From assembly GCF_002201515.1 (NCBI RefSeq), contig NZ_CP021421.1, positions 1,302,001 through 1,366,000 of the forward strand: a stretch of 64,000 nt of DNA, in the 5' to 3' direction. The position numbers and the translations under genes were made by a program. Origin of the DNA: Muribaculum intestinale. GTDB taxonomy: Bacteria > Bacteroidota > Bacteroidia > Bacteroidales > Muribaculaceae. The notes below the pieces were generated by a model. That model ran no database searches and was not told the DNA's origin. It saw nothing but the letters and a program-made list of their open reading frames with translations. Positions 1 to 9,074 of the stretch are shown one piece after another (position 1 is the first letter of the stretch; each line of letters begins with the position of its first letter).

Positions 1-132
1 ATTATTGCACACTATAAGACACACCTCGGCGTCACAACAGTTGTCGCGGAAATATCTTACGATATTCTCCGCATTGCTCCCGTCGCCCGAGGCAAATATC
101 GCGAAACGTTTCGTTGTGTATCCTTTTTCCAT
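1..132 (-). CDS. purN: Phosphoribosylglycinamide formyltransferase, N-terminal part (runs off the window)
   Basis: The first 44 codons of a minus-strand gene start at an ATG at 132 and run past base 1. The translation begins MEKGYTTKRFAIFASGDGSN and continues AENIVRYFRD. This matches the N-terminal formyl-folate transferase fold of PurN, where the FASGxGSN loop binds the phosphate of the glycinamide ribotide. PurN transfers a formyl group from 10-formyl-THF in de novo purine synthesis. The active-site Asn-His-Asp lies outside the window. The gene is divergent from the lipoprotein gene at 238. Confidence 0.85.
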   Translation of the reverse strand, partial: MEKGYTTKRFAIFASGDGSNAENIVRYFRDNCCDAEVCLIVCNN

Positions 133-237
133 GCCGTGAAGTTAGGCAATTTCTCCGGGAGTAAGAAACTCTTTTGACCCAATGATTGTTAATATTATGA
201 TACTTGACAATTGGCCATTCCCAAACAACCAGGAATT

Positions 238-762
238 ATGAAACTTTCATATTCGATACCGGCATTTCTATTTACAATGGCTGCCATAGCCGTTGCAATG
301 CCATCATGCGACAGCAACGAACACAACGATCCCTACACCCCGTCGCGTGTCGATGCCGCTTTCAACGACGCTCTCAAAGAGCAGTTTCCCGACGCACAGA
401 ATGTGAAATGGGAAAGAAACAGCGAATACCGCGTAGCCGAATTCAATAAAAATGGAGTCGGTTACGATGTATGGTTCGACAAGACTACCGCATGGGCCAT
501 GACCGAAATGGATTATGGCAAGGATATCTTCCTGGTTCCTGACAATGCCGTCACGGCCGCATTCCCAAAAGGCGAATATGGCATCTGGACTATCGACGAC
601 ATTACCCATTACAAACAGAAAGCATCTGAATTCTATGTTTTTGAAGTAGAGAAGACGGGAAGTGCCGACATGGATGTATTCTACACCACCGACGGCACCA
701 TGATAAAGGCAATCCCTTCGGATACCGCACCCGACATCCTGCCCACAACGTCCATACTCTGA
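238..762 (+). CDS. PepSY-like (DUF2874-type) exported protein
   Basis: The 174-residue protein opens with a hydrophobic export signal (MKLSYSIPAFLFTMAAIAVA) followed by PSC, a weak lipobox, so it may be a lipoprotein. The mature part carries two PepSY-like units: one around AFNDALKEQFPDAQNVKWE and YRVAEF, the other around AVTAAFPKGEYGIWTIDDI. This pattern is typical of the Bacteroidetes 'putative beta-lactamase-inhibitor-like' PepSY family, whose function is unknown. An upstream in-frame start at 211 is less likely because only the ATG at 238 places the signal peptide at the N terminus, and AGGAA precedes it. It is a single gene with its own terminator. Confidence 0.75.
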   Translation: MKLSYSIPAFLFTMAAIAVAMPSCDSNEHNDPYTPSRVDAAFNDALKEQFPDAQNVKWERNSEYRVAEFNKNGVGYDVWFDKTTAWAMTEMDYGKDIFLVPDNAVTAAFPKGEYGIWTIDDITHYKQKASEFYVFEVEKTGSADMDVFYTTDGTMIKAIPSDTAPDILPTTSIL

Positions 763-806
763 ACTCTGACACTCTCAGTTATTAAATGTAACCGTAATAC
801 TGCATA

Positions 807-844
807 AGGCGATGCGTTCCACCCAAGGCGCATCGCCTGTTTTG
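807..844 (+). terminator. Rho-independent terminator after the PepSY-like gene
   Basis: A perfect 10-bp stem (807-816 paired with 829-838) with a 12-nt loop is followed by GTTTTG. It lies 45 nt past the stop at 762. Confidence 0.7.
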
Positions 845-945
845 CCGTTACAGCGTGTCACAACAAATACAGCTCTAAATTCACATTTATTTTTAAACAA
901 GCTCTTAATCTTGGACAAGCATTACCCGTTTTCACATTTTTTAGT

Positions 946-953
946 TAAATTTG
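946..953 (+). promoter_or_regulatory. Bacteroidetes -7 promoter element for glmS
   Basis: TAAATTTG matches the TAnnTTTG consensus of the Bacteroidetes primary sigma factor. No good -33 TTTG lies 19-21 nt upstream. It would give a leader of about 36 nt. Confidence 0.5.
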
Positions 954-996
954 CATATTGAAAAATATCTATTACTGATTAATTAACTAATTATTT

Positions 997-2841
997 ATGT
1001 GTGGAATAGTAGGATACATCGGACATCAAGAGGCTTACAGCATCCTTATAAAAGGCTTACACCGACTCGAATACAGAGGCTACGACAGCGCCGGCGTAGC
1101 GATAATCAACCCTGACTACCGATTGAACATATATAAACACACCGGAAAGGTCGCCGAACTCGAATCGTTCTGCCGGGCGAAGGACATCTCAGGAACAATC
1201 GGAATCGCCCATACCCGATGGGCCACGCACGGCGAGCCAAGCGACATAAACGCCCATCCCCACTCAAGCACCAATGGCCGCATAGCTATTGTACACAACG
1301 GAACAATAGAAAACTACAGTATACTCAAGCAGGCCCTTCAGCAGCACGGATGCGAATTCAATAGCCAGACCGACACGGAAGTCATAGTCAAACTTATTGA
1401 ATATATTCAGAACGAAAACAACTGCACTCTGCTCGATGCCGTACGCGAGGCCCTGCATCAGATTGTCGGGGCATATGCGATAGCAGTCATCGACTCTGAC
1501 AATCCCGACACGATAATCACCGCCCGAAAGAGCTCACCACTCGTTATCGGCATAGGTGAGGGCGAAACATTCATCGCATCCGACGCCTCGCCGATTATCG
1601 AATACACCAACAAAGTCGTATATCTGCGTGACAACGAAATCGCCATAATAACCCGCAACCGGCCGTTAAAGGTAATCACCACCGACAATGAAGAGTCGAA
1701 AATCGACATCCAGACACTGCGCATGTCGGTATCTCAGCTTGAGAAAGGAGGTTATCCCCACTTCATGCTGAAAGAGATTTTCGAGCAGACTGATACCATA
1801 TTCGACTGCATTCGCGGACGTGTCGTCGCCAACGGCACCGCCATAAAACTCTCGGGAGTTAACGACCACCCCGACCGCTTCATCAATGCCGGACGCATAC
1901 TTATAGTGGCATGCGGCACATCGTGGCATGCCGGACTAATCGGAGCCCGCCTTATCGAGAACTTCGCCCGCATACCGACCCGTGTGGAGTATGCCTCTGA
2001 ATTCAGATATGCCAATCCCGTAATCCGCCCCGACGATGTGGTGATTGCCATATCCCAAAGCGGAGAGACCGCCGACACCCTGGCCGCCATACGACTCGCA
2101 AAGGAGGCCGGAGCATTCGTCTACGGCATATGCAACGCAGTGGGCTCCTCCATCGCCCGCGAGACCGACACCGGCACATATATACACGTAGGGCCGGAAA
2201 TCGGTGTGGCCTCTACAAAAGCATTCACAGGACAGGTGACAGTACTCACCATGCTCGCCCTGGCAATCGGACAGCTGAAAGGGACAATCAGCAGTGAGCA
2301 GATAGCCGAAGTAGGACGCTCTATACTCCGCTTGCCCGACCTCATCGCCGAGACTCTCGAGCTGAATCCTCAGATAGAAAAACTGTCGGCCATATACACA
2401 TATGTCCACAACTTCCTGTACCTTGGCCGCGGCTACAACTACCCCAATGCCCTGGAAGGCGCTCTCAAACTGAAAGAGATAAGCTACATACATGCCGAAG
2501 GATATCCGGCCGCAGAGATGAAACACGGTCCAATCGCCCTCATTGACAAGGAGATGCCTACAGTCGTGATTGCTCCGGACGACGAACTTCACGAAAAGGT
2601 GATTTCCAACATACAGCAGGTAAAAGCACGTGGCGGCTCGGTAATAGCCATCGTGACAAAAGGCGACACTACAATCCCGGCCATGGCCGACCATGTGCTG
2701 GAGATACCGCGAGTGCCTGAGGCTCTCTCACCGATTATAGCCGCCATCCCCCTGCAGCTACTGGCCTACCATATAGCCATAATGAAAGGCTGCAACGTAG
2801 ATATGCCGCGCAACCTGGCCAAGTCGGTTACCGTAGAATAA
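997..2841 (+). CDS. glmS: Glutamine--fructose-6-phosphate aminotransferase (isomerizing)
   Basis: The 614-residue protein has full family length. It makes glucosamine-6-phosphate from fructose-6-phosphate and glutamine, the first step towards UDP-GlcNAc for peptidoglycan and lipid A. The N terminus MCGIVGYIG supplies the class II glutaminase nucleophile Cys2, followed by the RGYDSAG and HTRWATHG motifs. Two SIS sugar-isomerase domains follow; the first carries SQSGETADTLAA near residue 352. The C terminus DMPRNLAKSVTVE is the invariant family ending. The CobW-like gene begins 15 nt downstream, so the two are probably co-transcribed. Confidence 0.97.
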   Translation: MCGIVGYIGHQEAYSILIKGLHRLEYRGYDSAGVAIINPDYRLNIYKHTGKVAELESFCRAKDISGTIGIAHTRWATHGEPSDINAHPHSSTNGRIAIVHNGTIENYSILKQALQQHGCEFNSQTDTEVIVKLIEYIQNENNCTLLDAVREALHQIVGAYAIAVIDSDNPDTIITARKSSPLVIGIGEGETFIASDASPIIEYTNKVVYLRDNEIAIITRNRPLKVITTDNEESKIDIQTLRMSVSQLEKGGYPHFMLKEIFEQTDTIFDCIRGRVVANGTAIKLSGVNDHPDRFINAGRILIVACGTSWHAGLIGARLIENFARIPTRVEYASEFRYANPVIRPDDVVIAISQSGETADTLAAIRLAKEAGAFVYGICNAVGSSIARETDTGTYIHVGPEIGVASTKAFTGQVTVLTMLALAIGQLKGTISSEQIAEVGRSILRLPDLIAETLELNPQIEKLSAIYTYVHNFLYLGRGYNYPNALEGALKLKEISYIHAEGYPAAEMKHGPIALIDKEMPTVVIAPDDELHEKVISNIQQVKARGGSVIAIVTKGDTTIPAMADHVLEIPRVPEALSPIIAAIPLQLLAYHIAIMKGCNVDMPRNLAKSVTVE

Positions 2842-2856
2842 CATTAATAATACGCA

Positions 2857-4146
2857 ATGTCAGATATTAAAAAAGAAACACCGGTATTGCTGCTTACAGG
2901 ATATCTCGGCAGCGGTAAAACCACTCTGGTAAATCATATCCTCACCAACGAACGCGGCATACGCTTTGCGGTAATCGTCAACGACATCGGCGAAGTAAAC
3001 ATCGACGCCTCCCTCATACAAAAAGGAGGAGTGGTAAACCAAAGTGACGACTCTCTGGTTGCCCTTCAGAACGGATGCATATGCTGCACCCTGAAGATGG
3101 ATCTCGTAAAACAGATAGAGGACATTATCGCTCTCGACCGTTTTGACTACATCGTAATCGAGGCAAGCGGCATATGCGAGCCGGCGCCTATAGCCCAGAC
3201 CATATGTTCCATTCCCTACATGGGAGCCGGATACGCCCAGAAAGGTATACCGCGCCTCGACTGTATTGTAACCGTCGTCGACGCCCTGCGCCTGCAGAGC
3301 GAGTTTGACTGCGGACGCAGTCTTGCCTCAAAAGAGATTGACGACGAAGACATCGAGAATCTTGTGATACAACAGATTGAATTCTGCAACATCATCCTGC
3401 TGAACAAAGCCACCGAAGTCGCTCCCGAAGAGTTGCGCCGCATACGCGAAATCATCAGGGTGATACAGCCGCAGGCCGAGATTATCGACACCGATTACGC
3501 CGACGTAGACATATCGCGCCTACTCGATACTCATCTGTTCAACTTCGAGAAAGTGGCCACCTCGGCAGGATGGGTACGCGAGCTTGAGCGCCCTGTGACG
3601 GAAGAGGAGGAACTCGACGCACAGGCCGACCACCATCACCACCACAGCCACCATGAGGCCCACGACGAAGAGCACGCCAAAGAGCACCACCACCATCACG
3701 ACCACTCCGAATGCGATACACACGGCCACCATTGCCATCACCACCACCATCACGATGGAGAAGGCGAGGCCGAGGAATATGGCATCCAGACCTTCGTTTA
3801 TTATCGCCGCGACCCGTTCGACCTCAACAAATTCGACTACTTCCTCGCCAAAAACTGGCCTCAAAATATAATCCGCACAAAGGGTGTGCTATACTTCGAG
3901 CAACGTCCCGAAATGTCCTACCTCTTTGAGCAGGCAGGTGTGCAGAAAAAGCTGACCGAGGCCGGGCAATGGTATGCGACTGCCCCTGAGGAAGACCTCA
4001 TGATGATAATGCAGCAGAATCCCGACATGATGCGCGACTGGCACGAGCACTATGGCGACCGCATGGTCAAACTCGTGTTCATCGGACAGAATCTCGACCG
4101 CGAAGCAATCACACATCAGCTTGACGCCTGTCTCGGACATTTCTGA
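2857..4146 (+). CDS. CobW/COG0523 family GTPase, putative zinc metallochaperone with His-rich insert
   Basis: This 429-residue P-loop G3E GTPase has a Walker A at residues 15-23 (GYLGSGKTT), the family metal-binding CxCC motif at Cys74-Cys76-Cys77 (GCICC), and a CobW C-terminal domain. A guanine-specificity NK motif appears as NKAT rather than NKxD. Residues about 258-301 form a low-complexity insert with some two dozen histidines plus two Cys and several Asp/Glu, which suggests metal storage or sensing. Family members deliver Zn or Co to client enzymes. The client is not evident here; glmS lies immediately upstream. Confidence 0.9.
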   Translation: MSDIKKETPVLLLTGYLGSGKTTLVNHILTNERGIRFAVIVNDIGEVNIDASLIQKGGVVNQSDDSLVALQNGCICCTLKMDLVKQIEDIIALDRFDYIVIEASGICEPAPIAQTICSIPYMGAGYAQKGIPRLDCIVTVVDALRLQSEFDCGRSLASKEIDDEDIENLVIQQIEFCNIILLNKATEVAPEELRRIREIIRVIQPQAEIIDTDYADVDISRLLDTHLFNFEKVATSAGWVRELERPVTEEEELDAQADHHHHHSHHEAHDEEHAKEHHHHHDHSECDTHGHHCHHHHHHDGEGEAEEYGIQTFVYYRRDPFDLNKFDYFLAKNWPQNIIRTKGVLYFEQRPEMSYLFEQAGVQKKLTEAGQWYATAPEEDLMMIMQQNPDMMRDWHEHYGDRMVKLVFIGQNLDREAITHQLDACLGHF

Positions 4147-4234
4147 TATGACATCGTCGACAAAGCATGTCTCCACTCAGCCATACATACATGCATACGG
4201 AGGCTGCTGATTCCAAATTTCATGCATTTTAACT

Positions 4235-4293
4235 ATGTCCGCTGCGATTCTCTCACTATGAGAGCTATCGGGCGGACATATCATTTAATTTTT
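4235..4293 (+). terminator. Terminator of the glmS-cobW unit
   Basis: The outer stem ATGTCCGC (4235-4242) pairs with GCGGACAT (4272-4279). An inner CTCTC/GAGAG stem and a TTTAATTTTT run follow. Confidence 0.75.
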
Positions 4294-4302
4294 CGCAGAT
4301 TT

Positions 4303-4320
4303 ATTGTATAAAAATTCATA
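4303..4320. promoter_or_regulatory. ARG-box-like operator upstream of argR
   Basis: The 18-mer ATTGTATAAAAATTCATA matches the enterobacterial ARG box (WNTGAATWWWWATTCANW) at 17 of 18 positions by my alignment. It sits inside a longer palindrome, 4295-4304 pairing with 4318-4327. It lies about 30 nt upstream of a -7 promoter element and 140 nt upstream of argR, so ArgR autoregulation of the arginine operon is a reasonable inference. Confidence 0.6.
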
Positions 4321-4348
4321 AATCTGCTGTTTTGTTAGATATTGTTGC

Positions 4349-4356
4349 TAAATTTG
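4349..4356 (+). promoter_or_regulatory. -7 promoter element of the arginine operon
   Basis: TAAATTTG matches TAnnTTTG. A TTTG at 4331-4334 is closer than the usual spacing, so the -33 part is uncertain. The ARG-box-like site ends 28 nt upstream. Confidence 0.5.
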
Positions 4357-4461
4357 CAGACAACAATTCACACCGATACGTAGCGCCTCGGGATTTGCTC
4401 GCCGTATCCGGTGCTGCATCATATAAGTCAACGGCATATCCCCACGATACATCGGAAAGTT

Positions 4462-4974
4462 ATGAACAAACGAAAAACCCGACTTCAGGCCATACTGGAA
4501 ATCCTTACCAACAATGTCATAGGCAGCCAGGAAGAACTGTCACGACTGTTGGCGGCACGAGGTTTCGTAGTCACTCAGGCAACCTTGTCGCGCGACCTTA
4601 AAGCATTGCGCACCACCAAAGTGGCTACCGACTTCGGCGGCTACCGCTATGTAGTGATGCAACCCGGCGAAGTCCCTGTCGATGAGGTATGGGAAGCCGT
4701 ACCCTCAACAGCGCAGTCGGGCACACACCATGCCGTAGAATCCATAGCCCTTGCCGGCAACATACTCGTGATAAAGACCCGTACAGGATATGCGTCCGGT
4801 CTCGCATATGACATCGACCAGCTCGACTCGCCGTATCTGCTCGGCACAATATCCGGAGCCGACACGGTAATTGCCATTGTCAACGAGCAGTATTCACGCA
4901 CCGAGATATTCGACTCATTTCTCGGTTTTTTCCCCGATAGTGTACTTGAAAAAGCACGCGACCAGTTCTTGTGA
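4462..4974 (+). CDS. argR: Arginine repressor
   Basis: With the ATG at 4462 the protein has 170 residues; an in-frame start at 4411 would add 17 residues without family support. The N-terminal winged helix includes RLQAILEILTNNVIGSQEEL and TQATLSRDLKAL, the ArgR recognition helix. The C-terminal oligomerisation/arginine-binding domain has the GTISGADTVIAI motif with its Gly-Ala-Asp. ArgR senses L-arginine as a hexamer and represses arginine synthesis. It heads the operon it probably controls and has an ARG-box-like site upstream. Confidence 0.95.
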   Translation: MNKRKTRLQAILEILTNNVIGSQEELSRLLAARGFVVTQATLSRDLKALRTTKVATDFGGYRYVVMQPGEVPVDEVWEAVPSTAQSGTHHAVESIALAGNILVIKTRTGYASGLAYDIDQLDSPYLLGTISGADTVIAIVNEQYSRTEIFDSFLGFFPDSVLEKARDQFL

Positions 4975-5057
4975 TTTTAGTCAACCCCAATGTTCTAAGA
5001 AACCGTCTGGAGTCATACTGATTCCACACCGTTTCTAAAATATATTTAAGAATATAG

Positions 5058-5687
5058 ATGTTAGAACCTGTCAACAGTTCAATCGACCCCTCGAAAATCC
5101 GGGTACTCGTAGCCTCTGAAGACCACGTAGGATATGTAGAGGAGATTCTCGACACCATCAACCGCGCCGCAAAGGTACGCGGCACAGGCATCGCCAAACG
5201 CTCGCCGGAATACGTGCGCCAGAAGATGCTTGAACGCAAAGCGGTGATTGCCCTTTACGAGGGACGCTTTGCCGGCTTCAGCTATATAGAGTGCTGGAGC
5301 AACAAACAGTTTGTTGCCAACTCAGGCCTCATTGTGGCCGACGACTTCCGCGGGTTAGGCCTTGCCACCCGTATCAAACGACGAATATTCCGCCTGTCGC
5401 GCGAGATGTTCCCACAGGCGAAGATTTTTTCCCTTACAACAGGTGCGGCCGTAATGAAGATGAACTTCGAACTCGGCTACCGCCCGGTGACATTCGACCA
5501 GCTCACCACCGATGCCGCTTTCTGGCGCGGATGCGAGAGTTGTGTCAACTTCGACATACTACAGCGCAACGGCGGCCACAAATGTCTATGCGTAGGACTC
5601 CTTTACGACCCGGCAGAGACAAAATACCATCCCAACGATCCGATTACAGGCACTCCTCTTGCCGAGGACAACTGTGTCGACGAATAA
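5058..5687 (+). CDS. GNAT acyltransferase of the arginine operon, probable N-acylglutamate (N-succinylglutamate) synthase
   Basis: The 209-residue GNAT-fold protein lies between argR and argG. The acyl-CoA site is visible as LIVADDFRGLGLATRIKRRI, a motif A with R/GxGxA. In Bacteroides the gene at this operon position is the first enzyme of arginine synthesis, which acylates glutamate with succinyl-CoA rather than acetyl-CoA (a B. thetaiotaomicron homologue was assigned by mutant fitness; recalled, not searched). No classical argA or argJ is seen here. Whether this enzyme prefers succinyl- or acetyl-CoA cannot be read from the sequence. The context makes the arginine role likely. Confidence 0.75.
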   Translation: MLEPVNSSIDPSKIRVLVASEDHVGYVEEILDTINRAAKVRGTGIAKRSPEYVRQKMLERKAVIALYEGRFAGFSYIECWSNKQFVANSGLIVADDFRGLGLATRIKRRIFRLSREMFPQAKIFSLTTGAAVMKMNFELGYRPVTFDQLTTDAAFWRGCESCVNFDILQRNGGHKCLCVGLLYDPAETKYHPNDPITGTPLAEDNCVDE

Positions 5688-5727
5688 CATCCTCAATATT
5701 CACCCGTAAAAACAACCAGACCAATAT

Positions 5728-6945
5728 ATGGAACCCAAGAAAAAAGTCGTGCTTGCCTTCAGCGGAGGCCTCGACACATCATTCGCAGTAAAATATCTCT
5801 CTGAAGACTGCGGCTACGAAGTATACACAGCCATCGCCAATACAGGAGGCTTCTCACAGTCTGAACTGAAAGCCATCGAGGAGCGCGCCATCGCTCTCGG
5901 AGCTAAAGAGCACGCCACTCTCGACATCACGCAGGAGTATTACGACAAGTCAATCAAATATATGATTTTCGGCAACGTGCTCCGCAACGGCACATACCCA
6001 ATATCGGTAAGTTCGGAACGAATCTTCCAAGCTATAGCCATAATCGAATATGCAAAGAAAATCGGCGCGCACTGCGTTGCCCACGGCTCTACAAGCGCCG
6101 GAAACGACCAGATACGCTTCGACCTCACATTCGAGATTCTCGCACCGGAGATTGAAATCATCACTCCCACACGCGACATGAATCTCACCCGCGACTACGA
6201 AATCAACTACCTCAAGGAGCACGGATATGTAGCCGACTTCACCAAGCTCGAATACTCCATCAACAAAGGCCTGTGGGGCACATCAATCGGTGGTAAAGAA
6301 ACCCTTCACTCCGACCAGACACTCCCCGAAGAGGCGTATCCCACCCAGATGACAGCCACCGACGACGCCCGGCTGACCATCGACTTCAAACAGGGACAGA
6401 TTGAAGCCGTCAACGGAGAATACTTTGCCGACAAGGTGGCCGCCATACAAAAAATCGAAGAACTTGTGGCACCCTATGCTCTCGGCCGCGACATGCACGT
6501 GGGCGATACAATCATCGGCATCAAGGGCCGCGTAGGCTTCGAGGCCGGAGCTCCTATGGTGATACTCGGCGCACACAAGGTGCTTGAGAAGCATACACTC
6601 ACAAAGTGGCAGCAATACTGGAAGGACCAGCTCGGCACATGGTACGGCATGTTCCTCCACGAAGCCCAGTACCTTGAACCGGTGATGCGCGACATAGAGC
6701 GGTTTCTGGAGTCATCGCAGCGCAACGTGACCGGACGTGTTATCGTAGACCTCAAGCCCTACCATTTCGTGGTAGTTGGTGTCGACAGCGATTTCGACCT
6801 CATGAAGACCGACTTCGGCGAATACGGCGAATTGTCCAAGGCCTGGACTGCCGACGATGTGAAAGGATTCACCAAAATACTCGGCAACCAGATGAAGATA
6901 TACCACAACGTGCAGATGCGCAACGGAAAGGAGCGTGAGGCATGA
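5728..6945 (+). CDS. argG: Argininosuccinate synthase
   Basis: The 405-residue protein has family length and condenses citrulline and aspartate with ATP to argininosuccinate. The ATP-pyrophosphatase P-loop is at residues 10-18 (AFSGGLDTS). The conserved AHGSTSAGNDQIRFD segment contacts ATP and citrulline. It follows the GNAT gene by 40 nt and overlaps argC by 4 nt (ATGA), which points to translational coupling. Confidence 0.97.
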   Translation: MEPKKKVVLAFSGGLDTSFAVKYLSEDCGYEVYTAIANTGGFSQSELKAIEERAIALGAKEHATLDITQEYYDKSIKYMIFGNVLRNGTYPISVSSERIFQAIAIIEYAKKIGAHCVAHGSTSAGNDQIRFDLTFEILAPEIEIITPTRDMNLTRDYEINYLKEHGYVADFTKLEYSINKGLWGTSIGGKETLHSDQTLPEEAYPTQMTATDDARLTIDFKQGQIEAVNGEYFADKVAAIQKIEELVAPYALGRDMHVGDTIIGIKGRVGFEAGAPMVILGAHKVLEKHTLTKWQQYWKDQLGTWYGMFLHEAQYLEPVMRDIERFLESSQRNVTGRVIVDLKPYHFVVVGVDSDFDLMKTDFGEYGELSKAWTADDVKGFTKILGNQMKIYHNVQMRNGKEREA

Positions 6946-7913
6946 TACGAGCAGGTATAATCGGCGGAGCCGGATACACTGCCGGTGAACTTCTGCGTCT
7001 GCTTGTCAACCATCCGGATGTAGAGATTTCATGGATTCACAGCACATCCAACGCCGGAAATCCCGTGACAAGTGTACATCAGGGCCTCATCGGAGAGATT
7101 GACATGAAATTCAGCTCCGATACCGACCTCGACAACATCGACGTGCTGTTCTGCTGCACACCACATGGCGATACACGCAAATTCATGGATAGCCACACCG
7201 TGCCCGACGAGTTGCGCATAGTCGATCTCTCGACCGACTACCGCATCGAGGATGGCACCCACGACTTTGTGTATGGCCTCCCCGAACTCAACCGCAAACG
7301 CATCGTAAGGGGTGCAAAACATGTAGCCAACCCCGGATGCTTCGCCACAGCCATACAGCTGGCTCTGCTTCCGCTGGCCAAGAACCTTATGCTTAACTCG
7401 ACAATCCACGTAACAGCAATCACAGGCTCTACAGGCGCAGGCGTAAAGCCATCGGCTACAAGCCATTATTCATGGCGCAACGACAATGTATCCATCTATA
7501 AGCCATTCCGCCACCAGCATCTGGCCGAGATACGCCAGTCGCTGTCGCAGCTCCAGCAGAGTTTCAAGGCCGACATCGACTTCATACCCGTACGCGGATG
7601 CTTCTCACGCGGAATAATGGCGATTCTATACCTCGACTGCCCGGTAAGTCTCGACCAGATAAAGAAACTCTACGAAGAGTACTACGACGACCACAACTTT
7701 ACGTTCATTACCGACAAGGCTCCTGACCTGAAAGATGTAGTCAACACCAACAAGTGTATAATACACCTCGAAAAGGTCGACAACAAACTCCTGATTACAT
7801 CCGTCATCGACAACCTTGTAAAGGGTGCCTCAGGCCAGGCAGTACACAACATGAACCTCCTCTTCGGACTCCACGAGCGCATCGGCCTCCAGTTGAAGCC
7901 CTCTGCATTCTGA
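6942..7913 (+). CDS. argC: N-acyl-gamma-glutamyl-phosphate reductase
   Basis: The 323-residue NADPH-dependent reductase converts N-acyl-glutamyl phosphate to the semialdehyde. The Rossmann motif GIIGGAGYTAGELLRLL is at the N terminus. The catalytic cysteine is Cys133 in NPGCFATA. The HRHL/PFRHQH region carries the active-site His. It overlaps argG by 4 nt at its start and abuts argD. The acyl group is probably succinyl in this lineage (inference). Confidence 0.96.
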   Translation: MIRAGIIGGAGYTAGELLRLLVNHPDVEISWIHSTSNAGNPVTSVHQGLIGEIDMKFSSDTDLDNIDVLFCCTPHGDTRKFMDSHTVPDELRIVDLSTDYRIEDGTHDFVYGLPELNRKRIVRGAKHVANPGCFATAIQLALLPLAKNLMLNSTIHVTAITGSTGAGVKPSATSHYSWRNDNVSIYKPFRHQHLAEIRQSLSQLQQSFKADIDFIPVRGCFSRGIMAILYLDCPVSLDQIKKLYEEYYDDHNFTFITDKAPDLKDVVNTNKCIIHLEKVDNKLLITSVIDNLVKGASGQAVHNMNLLFGLHERIGLQLKPSAF

Positions 7914-7939
7914 TGTCCGGCAACAAAACACTTTCAGTC

Positions 7940-9070
7940 ATGAATCTTTTCGACGTATATCCACTCTTCGACATAGAGATAACCAAAGGCCGCGGCTGCC
8001 ACGTATATGATGCCGACGGAACTGAATACCTTGACCTATATGGCGGACATGCGGTAGTATCCGTAGGACACTGCCATCCTGTCGTCGTAAAGGCTATAGA
8101 GAAGCAGGCATCGCAGCTGATGTTCTACTCCAATTCGGTAATCAACCCGCTCCAGCAGCAGCTTGCCGAAAAACTCGGCAAAATCAGCGGCTACGACGAT
8201 TACTCTCTGTTTCTGGTCAACTCAGGAGCGGAGGCAAATGAAAACGCGCTGAAGCTCGCCTCATTCCATACAGGACGCAAGCGTGTGGTGGCATTCCGCC
8301 GTGCATTCCACGGTCGCACGTCGGCCGCAGTCGAGGTGACCGACAATCCGAAGATTGTATCCCCGCTCAACTCCAACAACAACGTGACCTTCCTGCCGCT
8401 CAACGACATAGACGCCATGTGCGACGAGCTGGCCAAAGGCGATGTGGCGGCTGTCATTATCGAGGGTATACAGGGCGTAGGCGGCATACGCATACCCGAA
8501 GCCGACTTCCTCCGCGTGCTGCGCGAGGAGTGTAACCGCTATGGTACCGTACTGATTCTCGACGAGATACAGTCGGGCTACGGTCGTTCCGGACGATTCT
8601 TCGCTCATCAGTACAGCGGCATACGCCCCGACATCATTACATGCGCCAAAGGTATCGCCACCGGATTCCCGATGGGCGCAGTACTGATATCCCCGATGTT
8701 CAAGCCATCCTACGGAATGCTCGGCACAACCTTCGGAGGCAATCATCTCGCATGCGCCACAGCCATTGCCGTGCTCGACATCATCGAGGAGGAACACCTC
8801 GTTGAAAACGCGGCTAAAGTAGGTCAATATCTCATCGACCGTCTCAAAGAGATGCCGGAAATAAAGGAGGTACGCGGACTCGGCCTGATGATAGGTATTG
8901 AGATGCCTTTCGAAGTCAAAGAGCTCCGACGCCACCTCATCAATGTAGAGCACGTATTCACCGGCGCGGCGTCGACCGACATCGTGCGCCTGCTTCCGCC
9001 GCTTACACTCACCATAGCCCAGGCCGACGATTTCCTCGAGAGATTCCGCAGGGCTCTTACAGCACTCTGA
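7940..9070 (+). CDS. argD: N-acylornithine aminotransferase
   Basis: This class III PLP aminotransferase has 376 residues from the ATG at 7940, where the sequence opens MNLFDVYPLFDIEITKG as in Bacteroides homologues. An ATG at 7913 overlapping the argC stop (TGATG) would add nine residues and is also possible. The PLP lysine is Lys237 in TCAKGIATGFPMG; LILDEIQSGYGRSG carries the PLP-ring aspartate. It converts N-acyl-glutamate semialdehyde to N-acylornithine. No argB, argF or argH is visible in the window, so the rest of the pathway lies elsewhere. Confidence 0.93.
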   Translation: MNLFDVYPLFDIEITKGRGCHVYDADGTEYLDLYGGHAVVSVGHCHPVVVKAIEKQASQLMFYSNSVINPLQQQLAEKLGKISGYDDYSLFLVNSGAEANENALKLASFHTGRKRVVAFRRAFHGRTSAAVEVTDNPKIVSPLNSNNNVTFLPLNDIDAMCDELAKGDVAAVIIEGIQGVGGIRIPEADFLRVLREECNRYGTVLILDEIQSGYGRSGRFFAHQYSGIRPDIITCAKGIATGFPMGAVLISPMFKPSYGMLGTTFGGNHLACATAIAVLDIIEEEHLVENAAKVGQYLIDRLKEMPEIKEVRGLGLMIGIEMPFEVKELRRHLINVEHVFTGAASTDIVRLLPPLTLTIAQADDFLERFRRALTAL

Positions 9071-9074
9071 CATT

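Noticed and set aside
1936..2694. 252-codon antisense frame over glmS
   Set aside because: glmS is certain; the antisense frame has low-complexity content and no start context.
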